From positions 1 through 22,849 of the forward strand of contig CAKVKI010000010.1 of assembly GCA_934754975.1 (NCBI GenBank): a stretch of 22,849 nt of DNA, in the 5' to 3' direction. The DNA is from an uncultured Alistipes sp. (GTDB taxonomy: Bacteria > Bacteroidota > Bacteroidia > Bacteroidales > Rikenellaceae). Below, one piece after another: positions 1 through 7,091 of the stretch. The position numbers were made by a program, and so were the translations under genes. The notes beneath the pieces are model-generated. The model was not told the DNA's origin. It was given only the letters and a program-made list of their open reading frames with translations, and searched no databases. The number at the start of each line of letters is the position of its first letter. Position 1 is the stretch's first letter.

Positions 1-1238
1 ACAAGGTCTTCGACCTCGTGAAATTCCGTGCAGGCTGGGGTAAAGTCGGCAACGTAGACCTCTACAACCTGCCCAACCCGACCAGCATTCCGCTGTCGAT
101 CTATCCAGACGGTTCGCTTATCGGCGGCACGACCCATTACGGAACCTATCTGGCGACCATCCCCAATACGGACGCACGCTGGGAGACCACCGTGCAGACC
201 AGTGCCGGTCTGGACCTGACAATGCTCCACAACACGCTCGAAGTCAGCGTCGATTATTATAACAAGGAAACGAAGGACCTCGTCGATTACCTCACGATTC
301 CGCCGCAGATGGGTGTAGAGAATGCGCCTCTGGGTAATATGGGCCACGTAACCAACAAAGGATGGGAGTTCTCCGTATCCTATCGGAACAGCGCCGCACA
401 GGGTAAGTTCAATTACAATGTCTGGGGTACTTTCTCGACCAACAAAGGTTATGTCGAAGATTACGGTCCCCAGCCTCTCGTAAGACACAAGAACCCCACG
501 ATCAACAGCACCGAGATTCTTTACTCCGGCAAGGGCCACCCGTGGTATTCTTACTACATCTACCGCACGGACGGCATCTTCCGCTCGCAGGACGAGATCG
601 ACCGCCATATCAGCAAAGATTCCGAAACCGGCGAGGTCAAGATGCTGCAGCCCAATGCCAAAGTCGGCGACCTGCGCTTCATCGACACCAACGGCGACGG
701 CGTAATCAACGACGACGACCGCGTACTGAGCGGCAGCTATACCCCCAAACAGACGTTCTCGTTCGGCGGTTCGTTCGATTGGAAAGGCTTCGATTTCAGT
801 TTCATGTTCCAGGGCGTTACCGGCAATTATATCTACAACGGAACAAAACAGCTGGCAATGAACGGCCGTCAGGATATGGGCAATCTGAGTACCGACGTCT
901 ATAACACCTGGGACTTCAAACCGATGGACAGCAAGTATCCGCGTCTGGGCCTGAGCGGCGACACCAACGGCAACTACATCAAGTTCTCGGACGTATTCCT
1001 CGAAAAAGGCGACTACCTGCGTCTGAAGAACATCACGCTGGGTTACACGCTGCCCAAGCATATCAGCCGCTACATCGGCATGGAGAAAGGTTCGCTCCGC
1101 GTCTATATGAGCATCGACAACGTGGCTACCATCACCGGCTACTCCGGCACTGACCCCGAAGTAGGCAACTACGGTCTGGACAGCGGTATCTATCCCTCGT
1201 CGCGCTTCTTTAACTTCGGTGTAAACATCAACTTCTAA
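1..1238 (+). CDS. SusC-family TonB-dependent outer membrane receptor, C-terminal part
   Basis: The 5' end lies outside the window; the reading frame is open from base 3 and gives about 411 residues of C-terminal beta-barrel. SusC proteins are TonB-dependent outer-membrane channels that import oligomers captured by a partner SusD. Recognition rests on typical SusC barrel features: an acidic, Ca-site-like stretch (DTNGDGVINDDDR), a FDFSFMFQG strand, the late motif LRLKNITLGYTLPK, and a final strand ending in aromatic residues (FFNFGVNINF). The susD gene follows after 11 bases, so the two are almost certainly cotranscribed. The N-terminal part is missing, so the presence of an STN signalling domain cannot be judged. 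Substrate is unknown. The family call is very secure. Confidence 0.95.
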   Translation, partial: KVFDLVKFRAGWGKVGNVDLYNLPNPTSIPLSIYPDGSLIGGTTHYGTYLATIPNTDARWETTVQTSAGLDLTMLHNTLEVSVDYYNKETKDLVDYLTIPPQMGVENAPLGNMGHVTNKGWEFSVSYRNSAAQGKFNYNVWGTFSTNKGYVEDYGPQPLVRHKNPTINSTEILYSGKGHPWYSYYIYRTDGIFRSQDEIDRHISKDSETGEVKMLQPNAKVGDLRFIDTNGDGVINDDDRVLSGSYTPKQTFSFGGSFDWKGFDFSFMFQGVTGNYIYNGTKQLAMNGRQDMGNLSTDVYNTWDFKPMDSKYPRLGLSGDTNGNYIKFSDVFLEKGDYLRLKNITLGYTLPKHISRYIGMEKGSLRVYMSIDNVATITGYSGTDPEVGNYGLDSGIYPSSRFFNFGVNINF

Positions 1239-1249
1239 CAACTACGACC

Positions 1250-2881
1250 ATGAAAAAAATCATATTCAGCCTCTGTCTGGCCATAAGCGCTTTCTGCCTC
1301 TCGGGTTGTTCCGATTTCCTGGACAGGGAGCCTTACGGCAAAGACGCTACCTGGAAGACCAAAGAGGATGTCGACCAGGCGATCTACGCCCTTTACCACT
1401 TCGTCTCGCCCTATTGGAGCGAGGAGATCTGCGGCCGCGGCCATATGTGGTTCGAATGCGCCAGCGACAACATACTGATCGGCCGCGCCCGTCCGTCGGT
1501 CGATGAAATCCGCGAATTCCGCATGTCGCCGTCCAACGACAACGACGTCTCCCGTGTTTGGGAGGTGATGTACCAGAATGTCGCCAAGGCCAACAACATC
1601 ATCAAGATGGTCCCCGACATGAAGCTGGACCAGGGATACAAAAACCAGGCTGTAGGCACCGCTTACTTCTTCCGCGGTTTCTCGATGCTCTGGATGGTTC
1701 CCTATTACGGCGACGACACCAACGGCGGCATTCCGATTATCCTCGACACGACTCCCGCCGCCGAAATCGACTCCCCGCGCCCGGCGCACGTACTGCAGAA
1801 CTACGACCAGATCATCTCCGACATGCGTACGGCAGGCGAGATGCTTCCCTACCTTTCGCAACTCGACGCTTCGCAGATCGGACTTCCGCACAAGGCCGCA
1901 GCCTGGGGATACGCAGCCCGCGCCGCCCTCTATGCAGCGCAGTACGACGCCAAATATTACGATATCGTACTGGAAATGTGCAACAAGATCATGGCCCTCA
2001 CCGGCTCCGACAAACGTGAACTCTATGTCGATTCGTCGAACAAACTCAACTCGTACGCCAACCTCTGGCGCAAGGAGCAGAATCACTCAAAAGAGTATAT
2101 CTTCTCGCTGGAAGGCGACTACACCAACGGCGCCCGCTACCACGGCGTAACTTTCGTCAACGCAGGCTGGGGTCTCTACAACACATGGGGCTACTTCACG
2201 CCGAGCAAGGATTTGTGGGATGCGTTCGAAGAGGGCGACCAGCGCCGCGACGTAACGATTCTCTATCCGGGCCAGCATGTTAAATTCGTAGGTCAGGACA
2301 TTACCTTCGGCGGTTACAACACCGACGGCAGCGTTTCGGACTACACGACCGGCCACGTCTCCGCAGGCTTGGTATGCCGCAAATTCATCTCCCCGTGGGA
2401 AGGCGCCGACTGCAAGGGCAAAGAGGTCTCCGCGCTGCGCGACAAACTGTGGAATTCGCTCAACTGCTGCCTGCTGCGCTATGCCGACGTAATGCTGATG
2501 AAGGCCGAGGCGCTGATCTGGACCAAGGGCGAAGGCGACGCGGAGGCCAAGCAGCTGCTCAACCAGATCCGCGACCGCGCCGGTCTGCCGCAGAACAGCC
2601 AGGCCACCAAGGCCCAGCTGATGAACGAGCGCCGCTGCGAGCTGGCATTCGAATTCCAGCCCAGCCGCCATATCGACGTTGTCCGCTGGGGCATCGCCAA
2701 AGAAGCCTACGCCAAGCCGCTGCACAGCGTCATTTCGAAGAAGGTCAACGGCCAGATCGTAGCCGAGGAGGTCGAAGTCTATCCGGGACGCACGTTCAAT
2801 CCGACTTACAACAAGGTGTTCCCCATTCCGCAGCGGGCATTCACCGGCACGGTCTACCTGAAGCAGAACAAGGGTTATTAA
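1250..2881 (+). CDS. SusD/RagB-family nutrient-binding lipoprotein
   Basis: 543 residues, a normal length for SusD. It starts with a lipoprotein signal peptide whose lipobox LSGC puts the lipidated Cys at residue 20, followed by the family-typical SDFLDREPYG. The body is the alpha-helical TPR-like SusD fold with AxAYFFRGFSMLWMVPYYGD near residue 140, MLMKAEALIW in the C-terminal half, and the RagB signature ERRCELAFEFQPSRHIDVVRWG. The protein should sit on the cell surface and act as the lid that hands substrate to the SusC encoded just upstream. The ATG at 1250 is chosen because it leads directly into the signal peptide. Ligand specificity cannot be read from the sequence. Confidence 0.96.
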   Translation: MKKIIFSLCLAISAFCLSGCSDFLDREPYGKDATWKTKEDVDQAIYALYHFVSPYWSEEICGRGHMWFECASDNILIGRARPSVDEIREFRMSPSNDNDVSRVWEVMYQNVAKANNIIKMVPDMKLDQGYKNQAVGTAYFFRGFSMLWMVPYYGDDTNGGIPIILDTTPAAEIDSPRPAHVLQNYDQIISDMRTAGEMLPYLSQLDASQIGLPHKAAAWGYAARAALYAAQYDAKYYDIVLEMCNKIMALTGSDKRELYVDSSNKLNSYANLWRKEQNHSKEYIFSLEGDYTNGARYHGVTFVNAGWGLYNTWGYFTPSKDLWDAFEEGDQRRDVTILYPGQHVKFVGQDITFGGYNTDGSVSDYTTGHVSAGLVCRKFISPWEGADCKGKEVSALRDKLWNSLNCCLLRYADVMLMKAEALIWTKGEGDAEAKQLLNQIRDRAGLPQNSQATKAQLMNERRCELAFEFQPSRHIDVVRWGIAKEAYAKPLHSVISKKVNGQIVAEEVEVYPGRTFNPTYNKVFPIPQRAFTGTVYLKQNKGY

Positions 2882-2905
2882 ACCAAATTAAGAACAGAAA
2901 CGATT

Positions 2906-3730
2906 ATGAAAATCAACAAATATATCTTCGGAGCAGGCGCACTGCTCTGCATGATGCTCCCATCTGCGTCGGCACAGGCACAGGACGTCAAGCTGAAGTG
3001 CATGGAGTGGAACATCAAGTCGTTCGAATACGACGATAACTCCAATGCTGTCTATTTCGAAATCGCCGAGGCCATGGAAAAGATCAAGGCTGAAAATCCC
3101 GACATCGTCTGCTTCAACGAGTTCGAAACCGCGACCGGACGTATGAGTTCGGTCGAAAAACTGACCGAATGCGCACAGTCGCTCGGCATGTTCCCGTTTT
3201 TCATTTTTTCATACGATAAGGATAACGGCGCCTACGGCAACGGCATTCTGTCGAAATACCCGATCGTCAATTCGGCATCGGTACTGCTGGGCATGTACAC
3301 CGGCGCCGACCAACGCTCGGCGGGCTGGGCAGACATTCTGGTTCCGACCGATTCGAAGCCCGAAGGGGTGAAAGTGCGCATCGTCTGCACGCACCTCGAC
3401 GCTTTCGGCGGCGACGAGACCTGCCTGGGCCAGGCCAAAGAGGTTATCGAGCATGCGATCGCTCCCGCGGTAGCCGAAAATATCCCCGTGCTGATTATGG
3501 GCGATATGAACTGCGGCCCCAGCTCCAGCGCAATCCGCGAGTATGAAAAAACAGGCACCCGGCTCTGCAACAACGACGGCACGTTCGGCGGTTACAGCAA
3601 ACTGGACTACTTCATCAGCTTCCCGCAGGGTAAATGGAGCTGCAGCGACTACAAAGTCGTCAAAGGCGACCGGCTCAATATCATTTCGGACCACTACCCC
3701 ATCGCAGGCACGGCCGTACTGAAGAATTAA
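2906..3730 (+). CDS. Secreted endonuclease/exonuclease/phosphatase-fold hydrolase
   Basis: 274 residues with a cleavable signal peptide (cut expected near ASAQA, residue 25), so exported. The EEP (DNase I-like) fold is shown by its ordered motifs: WNIKS (N36), NEFE (E72, metal ligand), CTHLDAF (H163), MGDMNC (D200 and N202), KLDYFI (D234), and the closing SDHYPI (D262, H263). All the usual catalytic positions are therefore present. Family members cleave phosphodiester or phosphate bonds in DNA, RNA, sphingomyelin or inositol phosphates, so the substrate is open. It follows susD by 24 bases and precedes a lipoprotein by 31, so it is part of the SusC/D operon and probably works on imported or surface-bound substrate. 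It has no lipobox, so it is periplasmic or secreted. Confidence 0.9.
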   Translation: MKINKYIFGAGALLCMMLPSASAQAQDVKLKCMEWNIKSFEYDDNSNAVYFEIAEAMEKIKAENPDIVCFNEFETATGRMSSVEKLTECAQSLGMFPFFIFSYDKDNGAYGNGILSKYPIVNSASVLLGMYTGADQRSAGWADILVPTDSKPEGVKVRIVCTHLDAFGGDETCLGQAKEVIEHAIAPAVAENIPVLIMGDMNCGPSSSAIREYEKTGTRLCNNDGTFGGYSKLDYFISFPQGKWSCSDYKVVKGDRLNIISDHYPIAGTAVLKN

Positions 3731-3761
3731 GCGCGTGTTAAACAGCTAAAAAAGTACAGAG

Positions 3762-4607
3762 ATGAAAAACACTAAGAGATATTTATCTATTTTTCTGGCG
3801 CTCGCCCTTGCGGCCCCCGTATTCACGGGCTGCGACAACGGTCTGGACGAGTACAAGTCGGGAGAGACGATCGCTCCCCCTTCGGACAAGTTCAAAGCCG
3901 AGATCCAGTTCGTAACGCGCCTGACCGACGGGGCGCTGGCCGGCAGCGATGCGGATTACACGGCCATCGACAACTACATGGTCAACACGCTCGAAGGCCG
4001 CGGCAAATCGTGGCTGACGGTCCTGGACCGCGCAGACGGCGCCAATCTGCCCAAAACGATGCAGACGGCCCTCAACACCAAGCGTTGGACGGCGTTCGCA
4101 TTCAACCGTATCGCCAACAAGACCTCCTATCAGGGCAGCATGCTCTATTTCAACGGTCCCACGACCGAGGTCAAGGGCACTCCCTCCGGCTCGGGATGCT
4201 ACATCACCGGTTTCGCACCGACGCTCAACGGCACCCGCACCGACAAGGACGAGGACGGCAACGTCACGGGCAGCACCGACGTATCGTTCGCCATCAGCTT
4301 CAACACGGCGCGTTTCGAGAATTCCGACCAGATCAACGCTTTCGGCGGCAAGAACGGCGTGCTGAGCGGACTCCACTACAAGAAGCAGAACCTGCTGATG
4401 ATCGGCACCGTGAAAAACGACCTGTTCGGCGCGTTGCAGTCCGCAGCCGCGAATACGAACGAAGCGATTCAGGTCCACGAAGTCGTGAAAGGCCCGGCCT
4501 ACACGATCTTCATGCTGGCCGACTCGCGTTTCTGGGGCTATGTCGACGTCGCTTCGACCTCACTCGGCAACGGCATCGAGGCATACGCCATCAACGTGAT
4601 GTGGTAG
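3762..4607 (+). CDS. Lipoprotein of unknown function in a SusC/D operon
   Basis: 281 residues. The N-terminus is a lipoprotein signal peptide with lipobox FTGC (Cys24) followed by DNG, which in Bacteroidetes fits export to the cell surface. No family was recognised in the mature part. It contains alternating polar and hydrophobic stretches suggesting a beta-rich fold, an acidic stretch TDKDEDGNVTGSTD, and ends with an aromatic C-terminus (YAINVMW). Being last gene of a SusC-SusD-EEP operon, directly before a strong terminator, it fits the place usually taken by SusE/F-like surface binding proteins or auxiliary enzymes. Binding protein is the more likely guess because no catalytic motif is visible. 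Gene reality is secure; the function is not known. Confidence 0.85.
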   Translation: MKNTKRYLSIFLALALAAPVFTGCDNGLDEYKSGETIAPPSDKFKAEIQFVTRLTDGALAGSDADYTAIDNYMVNTLEGRGKSWLTVLDRADGANLPKTMQTALNTKRWTAFAFNRIANKTSYQGSMLYFNGPTTEVKGTPSGSGCYITGFAPTLNGTRTDKDEDGNVTGSTDVSFAISFNTARFENSDQINAFGGKNGVLSGLHYKKQNLLMIGTVKNDLFGALQSAAANTNEAIQVHEVVKGPAYTIFMLADSRFWGYVDVASTSLGNGIEAYAINVMW

Positions 4608-4630
4608 TATTCCACCTACTCCCTGCAGCA

Positions 4631-4660
4631 GCGGCGCACCGAAAGTGCGCCGCTCTTTTT
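4631..4660 (+). terminator. Rho-independent terminator of the first SusC/D operon
   Basis: A perfect 9-bp GC-rich stem (4631-4639 with 4645-4653), a five-base loop CGAAA, and then TCTTTTT. It lies 24 bases after the lipoprotein stop codon. Confidence 0.9.
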
Positions 4661-4691
4661 GTGATAAATCCGGGAATAATCCATACCTTTG
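4658..4691 (+). promoter_or_regulatory. Bacteroidetes-type promoter of rimO
   Basis: TTTG at 4658-4661 and TACCTTTG at 4684-4691 are separated by 22 bases and match the Bacteroidetes -33/-7 consensus. The -33 element is formed by the T-tract of the preceding terminator. Transcription would begin near 4698, giving a short leader before the ATG at 4711. Confidence 0.75.
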
Positions 4692-4710
4692 CGGCGGAAA
4701 TACGAAACGC

Positions 4711-6009
4711 ATGAAAAAAATAAACGTCATAACGCTGGGCTGTTCGAAAAATACCGTGGACAGCGAACACCTGATGGCCCGGCTCGCCGCGGCGGGTTAC
4801 GAAGTACTCTTCGACAGCGACCGCACCGACGCCAAAGTCGTCGTGATCAACACCTGCGGATTCATCGGCGACGCCAAGCAGGAGTCGATCGACATGATCC
4901 TGCGGGCGGCCGCGGCCAAAAACGCCGGCAAGATCGAACGGCTGTTCGTCGTCGGCTGCCTTTCGGAACGCTACGCCGACCAGCTGCGGGCCGAACTGCC
5001 CGAGGTGGACGAATTCTTCGGCGCCCGCACGTGGGACGGCATCGTCCGGGCGCTGGGCGCGGCCGAAGACCCCGCCCTGGAGACCGAACGGCACCTGACC
5101 ACGCCGAAGCATTACGCCTACCTGAAAATCTCGGAGGGCTGCAACTGGAAATGCGGCTACTGCGCCATTCCGCTCATCCGCGGCGGACACGTCTCCGTTC
5201 CGATGGAAACGCTGGAAGAGGAGGCCCGCAAACTCGCGGCCGGCGGCGTCAAGGAGCTGATCGTAATCGCGCAGGATACGACCTACTACGGACTGGACCT
5301 CTACGGCCGGCGGATGCTGGCCGAACTGCTGCGCCGCCTGTGCCGCATCGGGGGCATCGAGTGGATACGCCTGCATTACGCCTACCCCACGGCCTTCCCC
5401 GACGAGGTGATCGAAGTCATGGCTTCGGAACCCAAAATCTGCAAATACCTCGACATTCCGTTCCAGCACATCTCCGACGCCCAGCTTTCGGCCATGCACC
5501 GCCGCCACACCAAGGCCGACGCCTGTGCGCTGATCGACCGCCTGCGCAGGGCGATTCCCGACCTGGCGCTGCGCACCACCCTGCTGGTGGGTTATCCCGG
5601 CGAAACGGAAGCCGATTTCGCCGAGCTGGAAGATTTCGTGCGCGGCGTACGCTTCGAGCGGCTCGGGGTTTTCGCCTATTCCGAGGAGGAGGGAACCTAT
5701 TCGGCGCGGGAATTGCAGGACGACGTTCCGGAGGAGGTCAAACAACAGCGCGTCGAGCGCATCATGGCGCTCCAGAATGAAATATCGCTCGAAAACAACC
5801 TGCGGCGCGTCGGCCGGACCGAACGGGTGCTGATCGACTCGCGGCAGGGAGATTACTACGTCGGACGCACCCAGTACGACTCGCCCGAGGTGGACCAGGA
5901 GATTCTGATTCCGGCATCGGAAAAGCGGCTTCTGCGCGGTCGTTTTTACGATATCCGCATCGACTCCGCCGCCGACTACGACCTTTACGGCCGGGCCGCC
6001 GGGAAATAA
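4711..6009 (+). CDS. rimO: Ribosomal protein S12 methylthiotransferase RimO
   Basis: 432 residues, the usual RimO length. RimO is a cytosolic radical-SAM enzyme that adds a methylthio group to a conserved aspartate of ribosomal protein S12. The N-terminal UPF0004 domain has the three cluster cysteines C11 (LGCSKNTVDSE), C49 (NTCGFI) and C83 (GCLSERY). The radical-SAM motif is C144-x3-C148-x2-C151 in EGCNWKCGYCAIPLIRG. The C-terminal 65 or so residues form the TRAM domain. The wording LGCSKNTVDSE distinguishes RimO from the related tRNA enzyme MiaB. The frame is open further upstream to 4645, but the ATG at 4711 is preferred because the upstream extension would contain the promoter and part of the terminator. 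It appears to be transcribed alone. Confidence 0.96.
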   Translation: MKKINVITLGCSKNTVDSEHLMARLAAAGYEVLFDSDRTDAKVVVINTCGFIGDAKQESIDMILRAAAAKNAGKIERLFVVGCLSERYADQLRAELPEVDEFFGARTWDGIVRALGAAEDPALETERHLTTPKHYAYLKISEGCNWKCGYCAIPLIRGGHVSVPMETLEEEARKLAAGGVKELIVIAQDTTYYGLDLYGRRMLAELLRRLCRIGGIEWIRLHYAYPTAFPDEVIEVMASEPKICKYLDIPFQHISDAQLSAMHRRHTKADACALIDRLRRAIPDLALRTTLLVGYPGETEADFAELEDFVRGVRFERLGVFAYSEEEGTYSARELQDDVPEEVKQQRVERIMALQNEISLENNLRRVGRTERVLIDSRQGDYYVGRTQYDSPEVDQEILIPASEKRLLRGRFYDIRIDSAADYDLYGRAAGK

Positions 6010-6011
6010 AA

Positions 6012-6043
6012 TTTGCTTTTTAGCGTTCCTTTTTATACCTTTG
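6012..6043 (+). promoter_or_regulatory. Bacteroidetes-type promoter of the coiled-coil/zapA unit
   Basis: TTTG at 6012-6015 and TACCTTTG at 6036-6043 have an ideal 20-base spacing. The expected transcript start near 6050 rules out the TTG at 6041 as a start codon and supports the ATG at 6074. Confidence 0.8.
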
Positions 6044-6073
6044 AAATGTAAAACGGACTTTACCCGTGACCCG

Positions 6074-6367
6074 ATGGCCGAAAAAAGTGTGATAACAAAT
6101 ATCGAGAACCGCATCCGGCAGCTCATGGACGACCACAAACGGTTGTCGGATCAATGTGCGGAACTGACGGCGCAGCGCGACAGCCTGAAAGCCGAAAACC
6201 GCACCCTGCAGGAGCGAATCCGCGAACTCGACGGAGAATTGTCACGCATGCAACTGACAGAAGGGTTGGCGGGCGGAAGCCGTAACCGGGACAAAGCGCG
6301 GGCCCGCGTCAACCGTCTTATGCGGGAGGTGGACAAGTGCATCGCGCTGCTCGGAAGGCCCGAATAA
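6074..6367 (+). CDS. Small coiled-coil protein upstream of zapA (ZapB-like candidate)
   Basis: 97 residues, no signal peptide, so cytosolic. Residues 5 to about 62 are a long heptad-rich coiled coil (for example NIENRIRQLMDDHKRLSDQ and LKAENRTLQERIREL), followed by a glycine-containing hinge (GLAGGS) and a short basic C-terminal helix ending LMREVDKCIALLGRP. Coiled-coil proteins of this size encoded next to zapA resemble in architecture the Z-ring organiser ZapB, which binds ZapA, but I see no motif that proves homology. It has its own well-formed promoter and is followed by zapA after 102 bases. The ATG at 6074 is preferred over a TTG at 6041 that lies inside the promoter. Gene reality is likely; the division role is inference from the neighbour. 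Confidence 0.75.
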   Translation: MAEKSVITNIENRIRQLMDDHKRLSDQCAELTAQRDSLKAENRTLQERIRELDGELSRMQLTEGLAGGSRNRDKARARVNRLMREVDKCIALLGRPE

Positions 6368-6469
6368 GCAAAGGCCGCAGCGGGGAGGACTGAATACGCC
6401 CCCGTTACGGCAGAGACTCCGGAAGGCCGCAGGACGCATAAGAGGCAGCAAGATAAACGAAACAAGAAC

Positions 6470-6769
6470 ATGGCACAACAGGCGATAACACTCAAACTGG
6501 CAGGCAAAAGCTATTCGCTCAATATCGAGAGCGAAAAGGAAGAGATGTACCGTCTGGCCGAACGGGAGGTGAACAACTACCTCGCCGCGATAAAGCAAAA
6601 CAACTTCAAGAACTGGACGGATCAGGACTATCTGTCGATGGCGGCGTTGAAATTCGCCATTGCGAACGTCGATATGCGGCAGAGCCGCGAACTGGGCGAC
6701 GAAGACCTGAAACGGCTGGGAAACCTCGGGGAAGAGATAGACGCCTACCTCAACACCCTGAAAGGATAA
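6470..6769 (+). CDS. zapA: Cell division protein ZapA
   Basis: 99 residues, the usual size. ZapA binds FtsZ and bundles protofilaments in the Z-ring. The N-terminal part is the small beta/alpha head domain (ITLKLAGKSYSLNIESEKEEMYRLAEREVNNYL), followed by a helix containing YLSMAALKFAIANVDM, the conserved ZapA segment, and a C-terminal coiled coil (ELGDEDLKRLGNLGEEIDAYL). It probably shares a transcript with the coiled-coil gene upstream, since the 102-base gap shows no clear promoter. A 6S-like RNA gene follows, an arrangement also known in Escherichia coli, where ssrS lies beside zapA. Confidence 0.88.
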   Translation: MAQQAITLKLAGKSYSLNIESEKEEMYRLAEREVNNYLAAIKQNNFKNWTDQDYLSMAALKFAIANVDMRQSRELGDEDLKRLGNLGEEIDAYLNTLKG

Positions 6770-6777
6770 ACGACATG

Positions 6778-6800
6778 CAGGGCCGCATAACGGCGCCCTG
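6778..6800 (+). other. Hairpin just after zapA
   Basis: CAGGGC (6778-6783) pairs with GCCCTG (6795-6800). No T-tract follows, so this is not a standard terminator. It may mark the 3' end of the zapA message or a processing site ahead of the RNA gene. Confidence 0.3.
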
Positions 6801-6843
6801 AAAAGAGAATACCGTTCTTTAACATACGAAGGAAAAAATCTAC

Positions 6844-7042
6844 CCGCATAGATTCCTTACAGCTTTGCGAAACTGAACACTTTTTAAATTGGGGCAACTC
6901 ACGGCGCTTCAAAATCAGGCCTTAACCCCTCGGGGTGTATGCTGCGGCGTACCGTTGGACGATTGCGATTGTCGGAGCCCCCACACGTGACTTATCTTGC
7001 AGATTCGTCAAACAAGACTAAGGAATCCTATGCGGTTTTTTT
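6844..7042 (+). ncRNA. ssrS: 6S RNA (Bacteroidales type) candidate
   Basis: A non-coding stretch of about 200 bases between zapA and rny folds into one long rod. The outer stem pairs 6844-6859 with 7019-7035, 16 base pairs with one bulged G, and is followed directly by seven T (7036-7042), giving an intrinsic terminator as 3' end. The rod continues with 6864-6871 against 7004-7012 (one bulged T), an A-A mismatch, and CTG/CAG (6873-6875 with 7000-7002). Then comes an open internal bubble (6876-6890 against about 6983-6999), the inner stem GGGG/CCCC (6891-6894 with 6978-6982), and an apical hairpin around ACCCCTCGGGGT. A long closing stem, a large central bubble and an upper hairpin are the hallmarks of 6S RNA, which binds the housekeeping RNA polymerase by mimicking an open promoter. 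From memory, the Bacteroidales-1 RNA motif was later recognised as 6S RNA, which fits. No convincing promoter was found just upstream. A cis-regulatory leader of rny is the main alternative. Confidence 0.72.
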
Positions 7043-7091
7043 ATGCAACAACAAACCCTTTATAATAATAACTCAAAACAGCAACAAAATC

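Noticed and set aside
4645..4710. Upstream start for rimO
   Set aside because: It begins inside the preceding terminator and covers the promoter; the ATG at 4711 gives the usual RimO N-terminus.
6041..6073. TTG start for the coiled-coil gene
   Set aside because: The TTG is part of the TACCTTTG promoter box, so it would lie upstream of the expected transcript start.
4591..6138. A 515-codon minus-strand frame opposite rimO
   Set aside because: The plus strand encodes a complete RimO with all cluster cysteines, and the minus frame runs through the terminator and promoters.
6939..7091. N-terminal extension of rny
   Set aside because: It would translate the 3' half of the structured RNA including its T-tract, and would place 51 unrelated residues before the membrane anchor that normally begins RNase Y.
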